Below are positions 8,932-17,300 of a stretch of DNA of 64,000 bases, one piece after another (the stretch's first letter is position 1; each line of letters begins with the position of its first letter). The position numbers and the translations under genes were made by a program. Source of the DNA: Shewanella japonica (lineage in GTDB: Bacteria; Pseudomonadota; Gammaproteobacteria; Enterobacterales; Shewanellaceae); assembly GCF_002075795.1 (NCBI RefSeq), contig NZ_CP020472.1, positions 975,001 to 1,039,000 on the forward strand. Direction: 5' to 3'. The notes below the pieces were generated by a model that was not told the origin of the DNA, ran no database searches, and was given only the letters and a program-made list of their open reading frames with translations.

Positions 8932-10411
8932 AAAAAAGCAACACTAAGGCGATAAATATCACGCCTTGAGAGATGGTTTTATGGACCTCAGCTTCCGCTT
9001 CAACCGCTTTATTTTCTTCCTGTAATTTAGCGACTTTAATCTGTTCTTCGAGCAGGTCAATATCACGCTTATGTTTCTCGATTTCTCTAATTCTTTGCTC
9101 CGAATGAAGCTGGAGTTTTATCTTAAACGCTGACTCTAGATGCTGGTGGGCATCATCGTATTCACCTAGTTCGTGGTGAATATTACTGAGTAATTCATTG
9201 TCACTGAGTTGATGATCTAGCAGGCCAAGTTTATTTGAGATAACGAGTGATTTTTCTAGATATTGTTTTGCTCTAGGGTAATCAAAGTTTTCTAAATAAT
9301 AAGCGCCTAAGTCATGCCAGACCTGCCTTAATTGATGATCTGTTGGCGCCAGTTGGGCTGTATCTACCGCTATGGTTAAATGTTTAAATCGTTGAATATT
9401 GTCGTTAAGTTTGTTGTAGATTTTAGCCATTTGCAGGTGAGAGCGAGACAGCAATTGATTGGCAGACTCGCTTGTAAAAATAGCGATGGCTTTATAGGTG
9501 TAGTCAATTGCTTTATCAAAGTCATTGGTTTCAAGATAGATGCTGCCGATTCGGTGGTAATCAAATCCCATATCTTGAATGCTATTAAGTTGTTTATCGT
9601 AATCCAGCGCTTTGAGGTAAAAGCTCAGTGACTTGGTGTAGTCGTGAGCGCGGTAATATAATTCACCTAGGTTAAAATAGTTGCCAGCGAGTTCTTCAAT
9701 GTCGTTTGTTCTTTCAAAATAGCGCATGGCTTTAATTTGATATTCTGCGGCTAACACTAAATCACCTTCTGATTCGTACAACACGCCTAGTTGGCTGAAT
9801 ATCTGGGCTTCACTGTTGTAGTCTTCGTTTTGCTGAAAAATCTCTAGTGCAATTAAGTGGTATTCTTTCGCTTCTTTAAGTTTCATTTGCAATCGAAGAA
9901 ATACGCCAGCGAGTTGATATAAACGCCCTAGTTCTATGGCCTCAGGTAACGCGATAGGCAAGGCCTGATTGACGATGATATCAGCGGCTTTGGCATAGTT
10001 ATTTTTGCGCCTTTCAAAAAATGCTGCGCTGATCAGTACTTTGATTTTAAGTTCATCGTGATAAGTGGGAAGCGCTGTAACTAACTCATTTAGTAACTGT
10101 TCCGATTTGGCTTGTTGGCCGCTTTTACGATAAATAGAGACCAATTTTAATTGAGCGCGCACAAGATCATCGCCTGTCGCGGTTTTGATGATTTCTTTAA
10201 CTTGCCACTCTGCCTTTTTAGATGATGACGTAATGTCATTTAGTTGAGCTTCGATATCAGAGGTGGAGATAGGCTGACCTTGTGCTTGCACAATACTGAT
10301 ACTGTAAATACAGCCAACAACCAGCAGCACTTTAATGAATAAACTTAAAGTGCTGCTGATGAGTTGGACTGTGCTTGTTTTAGCGAAGACAGAAGCGATA
10401 GCCTGCTCCAT
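8891..10411 (-). CDS. TPR sensor region of the same kinase, frame ends early
   Basis: 506 residues. An N-terminal signal or anchor (LFIKVLLVVGCIYSISIVQA) is followed by tandem TPRs over ~80-420 (for example YFNLGELYYRAHDYTKSLSF and GSIYLETNDFDKAIDYTYKA). A charged coiled coil spans ~425-475, then a membrane helix (GVIFIALVLLFF). The frame then runs into YGSDLLFLSTP and stops inside what should be the transmembrane-to-kinase junction. TPR sensor kinases of this layout sense periplasmic ligands. The start overlaps the end of the response regulator by 32 bp, so the genes are translationally coupled. The break is at a homopolymer: sequencing error, phase variation or a recent mutation are all possible. 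Confidence 0.8.
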   Translation of the reverse strand: MEQAIASVFAKTSTVQLISSTLSLFIKVLLVVGCIYSISIVQAQGQPISTSDIEAQLNDITSSSKKAEWQVKEIIKTATGDDLVRAQLKLVSIYRKSGQQAKSEQLLNELVTALPTYHDELKIKVLISAAFFERRKNNYAKAADIIVNQALPIALPEAIELGRLYQLAGVFLRLQMKLKEAKEYHLIALEIFQQNEDYNSEAQIFSQLGVLYESEGDLVLAAEYQIKAMRYFERTNDIEELAGNYFNLGELYYRAHDYTKSLSFYLKALDYDKQLNSIQDMGFDYHRIGSIYLETNDFDKAIDYTYKAIAIFTSESANQLLSRSHLQMAKIYNKLNDNIQRFKHLTIAVDTAQLAPTDHQLRQVWHDLGAYYLENFDYPRAKQYLEKSLVISNKLGLLDHQLSDNELLSNIHHELGEYDDAHQHLESAFKIKLQLHSEQRIREIEKHKRDIDLLEEQIKVAKLQEENKAVEAEAEVHKTISQGVIFIALVLLFFVYGSDLLFLSTP

Positions 10412-11060
10412 AAACCGACTCTATAGGGTTTTCAGTAATGCCAGCCTCTTTAAACTTATTGCGAATTTTTTTTACGTGACTGTCGATCGTTCTATCAGTG
10501 ATATGACGATATTGAGGGTAGGCCAGATCTAATATTTCATCGCGTGAATAGATCCTGTCAGGTTTGTTATACAGCAGTGAAAATAAGCTTGCCTCAAGAG
10601 TAGATAGCTCGACCTTTTTGTCTTGATAAACCACTTTGCCTTTTTCTGGGTCGACGGTGAGCTTTGAAAAGCTAACCGTTCCGTGAGTGCGGGCTAACAG
10701 TGATTTTGAGCGGAGGATAAGTTCCATCGTGTCAAAAGGTTTGCACAGATAGTCATCAGCACCCGTGCTAAGGCCAATATTTTTATCAGATTGATTGACC
10801 TTGGCGGTGAGCATGATGATGGGTACATTGCTAAATTGCCTTATTTCTTCACAGCATTCTATCCCTGTTTTATTGGGTAGCATGATATCTAAGACGATAA
10901 GGTCAGGTTGGTATGTTGAAACCGCTTGAATCACATTAGCACCATCATCAATATGAAGCGTTTCTAAGTTATGGTGGTGATAAAATAATGCCAAGCTTTC
11001 GGCAATATCAAGATCATCTTCAACAATTAAAATTTTATGTTTTTCTTGTGTTTCGTTCAT
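10380..11060 (-). CDS. OmpR-family response regulator
   Basis: 226 residues. The receiver domain (1-120) has the acidic pair VEDD, the phospho-acceptor Asp in LIVLDIMLP (near residue 55), Thr in IIMLTAK and Lys in LCKPFD. The C-terminal winged helix (130-226) ends with TDRTIDSHVKKIRNKF and YGAGYRF. It would be phosphorylated by the TPR kinase encoded immediately downstream and would bind DNA as a dimer. Its gene is first in the operon, and the ~245 bp before the giant surface-protein gene should include its promoter. The target genes are unknown. The neighbouring surface protein is convergent in layout only by distance, so regulation of it is not implied. Confidence 0.92.
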   Translation of the reverse strand: MNETQEKHKILIVEDDLDIAESLALFYHHHNLETLHIDDGANVIQAVSTYQPDLIVLDIMLPNKTGIECCEEIRQFSNVPIIMLTAKVNQSDKNIGLSTGADDYLCKPFDTMELILRSKSLLARTHGTVSFSKLTVDPEKGKVVYQDKKVELSTLEASLFSLLYNKPDRIYSRDEILDLAYPQYRHITDRTIDSHVKKIRNKFKEAGITENPIESVYGAGYRFCLR

Positions 11061-11216
11061 GTGGTATACCGCAGCTGGTCGTTCCTTGTTCCAGCACTAC
11101 CCCTTTTAGTTATTACAAAACAGCTAAGTATTGTAAAACGTCCATGGCTATTACAAGTTTAGATTTTATTCTCCCATAGTAAATAACTTATTGCTATCTT
11201 GTTGATTTGTTGTGCC

Positions 11217-11249
11217 GCCATCTTCTTTTGCGGTAATAAAGAAGATGGC
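11217..11249. terminator. 12-bp perfect hairpin downstream of the giant gene
   Basis: GCCATCTTCTTT pairs perfectly with AAAGAAGATGGC across a 9-base loop. It lies ~55 bp past the stop of the giant surface-protein gene. There is no clear T-run on either strand, so it may stabilise the mRNA end rather than terminate on its own. Confidence 0.45.
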
Positions 11250-11304
11250 GACGTTGTTAAGGCGATCCGCTAGGTTTTATGCAGTACTGTCGGCTTGTCT
11301 ACGC

Positions 11305-14300
11305 TTATTTGTACCTTCTGCGACTGAAGCTGATTAGCATCAATAACATGAACCAAATACCAATGGCACCACCACTGCTCGAGTTTGACTCTGGCTCAGG
11401 CTCGGGCTGCGTAGGTTCTTCAGTTTCTACCTCAGTTTTATTGGTAACGGTTAAACTGGTTGTTACTGAATAACTGAGTTCGCCATCAGATACCGTGACT
11501 TGAACCTCAATCACTTCATCAGTGCTGACTTCTGGTGTTGTCAGAGTCAGTTGATTGGTTGTTTGATTTTCAAGTATCACAGCTGGGCCTGATAACTGCT
11601 GCCATTGATAACTCAGTGAGTCATCCTCTGCATCACTACCGACAGCTATCAGGGTAATACTGCTGTTTTCTTCAACTTCACTGTTGTGGCTCTCAAGCAC
11701 TAGTGATGGCGCAGTATTCACAGGAGGTGTACCTGTTTGCACGGTAACCACACCAGGATCTTCAATTGAGCCATTGGCGAGACCGTCGATATCGTTAGGA
11801 CCACCGTCTTCAATGAGTAATCGAATACAGTTGTTACCTTCGACTAATCCTTGCGCTGAGGCCTGAGCATAAGTTGCATCATTAACAAGTGGGCAGTTAC
11901 CGTTTTCATCCGCCAATGCAGAGCTGATGTTGTTATTGGCATCAACAACAAAGCTATACCAGCCTAGTGATGGGTTGTACTTACGGTATATAGCATCAGC
12001 TGGTAATGTTTGACCTTCTGCTAATGGAATCACCACTGCAACAGATTCACCTTGCTCACTTAATCCATTAACGATGAAGTTATAAACAGGCGTGATAGTC
12101 TCAAAATACGCATCTTGAGGATCGGCATCGCCAGCTTGTAATAACGCGATTAAGTCTTCAATTGAAAAGCTTGCTGAATCTGCGGTAATACCAAGTCGAG
12201 ACACAAACAATCCAAGCGTCATTGATAAGCCGTCTTCGGTGTGAGCTGGCTCTGCATCGTTCTGCGTCGGTAAGCGGGTGTCGTTAGCATCATTATCTAA
12301 ATAATCAGCAATACCGTCACCGTCACTATCAGCATATCCTTCATCGCTATCTGGGATACCATCATTATCTGAGTCAACATCACTGCCTAACGCTGGCAAG
12401 TCGGCAATCACCAATTGCGCCGTGCGAGAGACAGAGAAGACATCAGAAGTATTGGTTTCAGTAGCAATAGCATTAACTTGATAAACACCAGACTGCAATA
12501 AGCTTGGGTCTATTTCGAATGTCATTAGGTTTTCGTCAATGGCTGCATCAACGAGTCCATCAATACTTGACCAGGTGAGGTTGTGAGTATCGTTTTGGTT
12601 AATATCACGCACATTAGCAGTGATGGTAACCATGCCATTATTGGCATCGATAACACTAATTACTCGGCCATTTTGACGCATTGTGAGGTTCATTCTAGGC
12701 GCAACATTTCGTTCTATCTGGGTTAATTCAGTTATGTTGGCATCACCAATAAATGCATTTACACCATAATCTAACTGAAGCTGTAATTGATCTTCGTTAG
12801 TCACGCTTTCAGGAATCGCTATGTCGAGCTGCCCAACTTGACCTGCTTCAATATTTGCAACCAGTTGATTATTAACAAACCCATTAACGAGTAAGCTATA
12901 TGAAATCTGCACTGGGTAGTTCGCCGCTTCACCATTTAAGTAAGCATTAATAGTGTATTCGCCGCTAGCTTCAACAGGGCGCTGAGAAGGCAAGGTTAGC
13001 ATTGGCACAATGTCGAGATTAAATGACGATACAGCCATATTACCAAGGGCATCAGTTGCTTCTACTTCAACAATATGACTTCCTGAAGTCAGTAAAGTGT
13101 CACCCATAATATTTACACTTATGTCACCGTCGACCAAGTCAGTTGCAGATAGCGACACTAAGTTAGCAATATTAGTTAAACGCCCCTGAGCATTAATTGA
13201 CATATCGATTAAATCGTCAAAGCTTGGCGCTGTAGTATCGACAATGGTGATAACTTGTTCAGCACTTGAATGGTTGCCTGACATATCAGTCGCAGTCCAA
13301 GTGATGACATGCTCACCTAAGCTAAAGGTGAAGTTATCCGTATCCACTGTTAGTTCAGGTGAAGCATCGTTATCATCCATCACAGATGGCTGAGGTACTT
13401 GCACTTGAGTTAACTCACCTGTTGCTTCAAATGTCATACTTTCAACATGACTGATCACAGGTGCTTGTGTGTCTGAGTCATTAGGATCGAGCGGGTTAGG
13501 GTCATTCGCATCGATGACACCATCACCATCATCGTCATTATCAGCATTGTTACCAATACCGTCGTTATCCGTATCTAACGTTTCAGTTGGATCCGTTGGG
13601 AACGCATCCGCGTTATCACCGACGCCGTCGTTATCCGTATCTAATGTTTCAGATGCGTCATTCGGGAAAGCATCCGCGTTATCACCCACGCCGTCGTTAT
13701 CTGAATCTAATGTTTCAGATGCATCATTCGGGAATGCGTCTGCATTGTCACCGACACCGTCGTTGTCAGTATCTAAGGTTTCAGTTGCGTCATCCGGGAA
13801 AGCATCTGCATTATTACCAACACCGTCGTTATCTGAATCTACCGTTTCAGAGGCGTCATTTGGGAAAGCATCCGTGTTATCACCGACACCGTCGTTATCA
13901 GTATCTAAGGTTTCAGATGCGTCGTTCGGGAAAGCATCCGCGTTATCACCGACACCGTCGTTATCAGTATCTACCGTTTCAGAGGCGTCATTCGGGAAAG
14001 CATCAGTGTTGTCACCGGCACCGTCATTATCAGAATCTAATGTTTCAGTTGGATCCGTTGGGAAAGCATCCGCGTTGTCACCGACACCGTCGTTATCAGT
14101 ATCTAAGGTTTCAGATGCGTCATTTGGGAAAGCATCCGTGTTATCACCGACACCGTCGTTATCAGTATCTACCGTTTCAGATGCGTCATTCGGGAATGCG
14201 TCTGCATTATCACCGACACCGTCGTTATCAGTATCTACCGTTTCAGATGCGTCATTCGGGAATGTGTCTGCATTGTCACCGACACCGTCGTTATCAGTAT

Positions 14301-17300
14301 CTAAGGTTTCAGTTGCGTCATTTGGGAAGGCGTCTGCATTGTCACCAACGCCGTCGTTATCTGAATCTAACGTTTCAGTTGGGTCAAGAGGGAAGGCATC
14401 GCTGGTGTCTTCAACGCCATCAGCGTCATCATCGAGATCATTAGCGTTGGTTAAGCCATCGCCGTCTAGGTCAAAGTCATTAAGCATGTTGACTAGGTGA
14501 ATGCCAAAACCATTCCAGTCAGAACCGGCGATTAACAAGTTACCATCGTCTTGAAGGATTAATTTGATTGGGTCGTAATCTTGTACATCTAAGCGAACAT
14601 AGCCTACGGTATTGAATTGACTATCTAATTCACCATTTTCAGTAAAGCGAACAACGTGGGCATAATCAGCCGTTACACCACTCAATACGAGTATACGGCC
14701 GTCACGTTGAATCTGAATATCTTGAACATTCCAGACGCTAACATCTTCGTCAAAATCGTTGGCCGAATAACCATTGTCTGCAAATGTGCTGTCAAGTTGG
14801 CCATCAACAATTTTCAGCACACTGAGTCGTTTAGCAACGTTTGATGTTGTACCCGCAGCGTAAACATTGCCTTCTGCGTCTTTAGCTAATTTAATAGAAC
14901 GGGCAAACATATCGCTATCAAGTGCGAGCTCGCCATCCGTACCAAAGCTAGTATCAATGTTGCCATCAACGTCAATTTTGGTCAGATAGAAAGTGCGATC
15001 TTGTTTCTGCATTGCTAACACTTGGCTATCATCATCAAGCACTAACGCATCTATGAAAAAGACGTAACTACCAAGTTCAGTAGCACCAATAGATAAACTA
15101 CCCGCATCACCAAAGCTGGTATCAAAAGTGCCGTCACTGCTGAGCTTATGTGCGAAGTTTTGGTAGGTGTACTTACCGTAAATTACCGTGCTGCCATCAG
15201 ATAAAGTTGAGGCAACATCAACACCACGAGTAATGAAGCCATCTTCATTATCGTAAATACCCGTTTCATTGAAGCTAGTATCTAAAGCACCAGTTGCATC
15301 ATACTGAGCGATAAATACTTGATTGTCTTTATCACCTGCGACTTTAATACCGCTTTCATTTGTTAGTGCTAGTTTAAAGTGAGTTGCTAGACCTTGATTT
15401 AATGCATAAAGAACGCCGCTTTCAGCAAAGTCTGTGTTAATGCCACCTGAATTATCCATATCAATGATTACACCGCTATCATCAGTATGGGCGTCGTAAT
15501 ATGCACTACCGACAAGGTACAGACCATTATCGTGAGCAATGGCGTCAGTAATATAAATTTCTCTATCGCCGTTATGCACATAAGCTGAAGCAATACCGTT
15601 TAAGCCATAAGTAGTGACTAAGTCACCGGCATCATCGTTATCAGCATTGTTACCAACACCATCAGCATCGGTATCGTATTGTTCATTACGATCATTAGGG
15701 AAGGCGTCTGCGTTATCACCTACGCCATCGTTATCAGTATCTAGCCATTCATTACTGTCATAAGGGAAGGCATCTGATTGGTCACCATAGCCGTCGTTGT
15801 CTGAGTCAACACTTTCGTTTGCATCTTCAGGGAAGGCATCTTCACTATCTGGCACACCATCAAAGTCATGATCGTAAGGATTCGCCATGGCTATCGTGGC
15901 GACAAGATGGTCAGTCTCATCATCGTCACCTGCAAAAATCACGCTATGGTTGTCTAGCTTGGTTGCAAAATCGATGGAAATATCTTCGCTATAAACGGCT
16001 CTTGCATAACCTGCGCTATAAAAGCGTGTATCAAGTTGACCATCATTGGTTACCTGTACAAGTTGTGTACCATAATTATTGCCCCTGTAATTAAATTTAC
16101 TGGCAATTAATAATGTGCCATTAGCTTGTTCAAATACGTTAAGCGCTTCAAAGCTTGATAACTCTTCAGTGAAGCTAAAGTAGCCATTAAGACCAAAACT
16201 GGTATCTATTTCACCTTCTGGCGTATACATAACCAAATGAAGACCAGCTTCATCATTATAATTGCCGTCGAATAGGATGATATAGCGGCCATCGGCTAAC
16301 TGGATAACGTCGTTATAGCTTACCTCTGGGTTTAATAAACCATCTTCGCCAAAGTCAGTATTCAATTCACCTGATGGGCTAATTTCAATGAAACGTAAAT
16401 TACTATTTATGGAAAAAGCAATCAGAATATTACCATTGGCTTGTTCGAAAAAATGCCTAACGGATTCAACGTTATAATTGCCAGCATAGTTGAAGGTGAG
16501 CTTACCATTGATACCAAAAGTCTCATCTAAGATGGCATCAGCGGTTAATTTTTCGATGTAAAACTTAGTGTTTGAACCGTCGCTCTGGCTACCAATGTAG
16601 AATTCATTTTGACTTGTTTGGTATACAATCGGGGCATGTCTTTTGCTGCCGGTTGCATAATAAAACCCAGGGTTAGCTTCAGTAGAGAAAACGCTAGTAT
16701 CGAGCTGACCGTCAGAGGTGATAGCCGCGATGGTCGCATTGCTTCCGTAGTAGCTTACACCTGCTAAATAACCACCGTTGCTGATCTTAATGATATTTTC
16801 TATGTAGGTGCCAATGTCATCTTCACTACCGGAATAAATACCATCATCACTAAAGCTGTTATCTAGCTCACTGGTGGCGTTAATTCGGCCAATTGCGCCA
16901 TAATCTTCATCTGAGTATTCATCATAATAATAACCTGTCAGTAAAAACTGATTACCGTCTTGAGCAATACCATGTAGTTCAAAGTCATCAGTTGAACCAT
17001 CATTTAAGTCATAGTAGGACACTTCACCATGATTAAAGTTTTCATCTAAGACGTTAACATAATCGTCTGCATCATTAAGTTCGGTACCTTGTTGTAATTC
17101 ATCAATATTGATAATACCGTCCCCATCAAGATCAGCGAAAGCGTCGCTGTCATCTAGAGGATCTAATCCATAAAGAAGCTCATCGCTATCAGAAATGCCG
17201 TCGCCATCATCATCAAGGTCGCTGTTGTTACCAACACCATCAGCATCGGTATCGTATTGTTCATTACGATCATTAGGGAAGGCGTCTGCGTTATCACCCA

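Noticed and set aside
13469..14500. Long plus-strand open frames over the TSP3 array
   Set aside because: They are the antisense image of a 66-bp repeat whose period keeps every frame open. They have no ribosome site and a low-complexity Ser/Pro or His/Arg composition.
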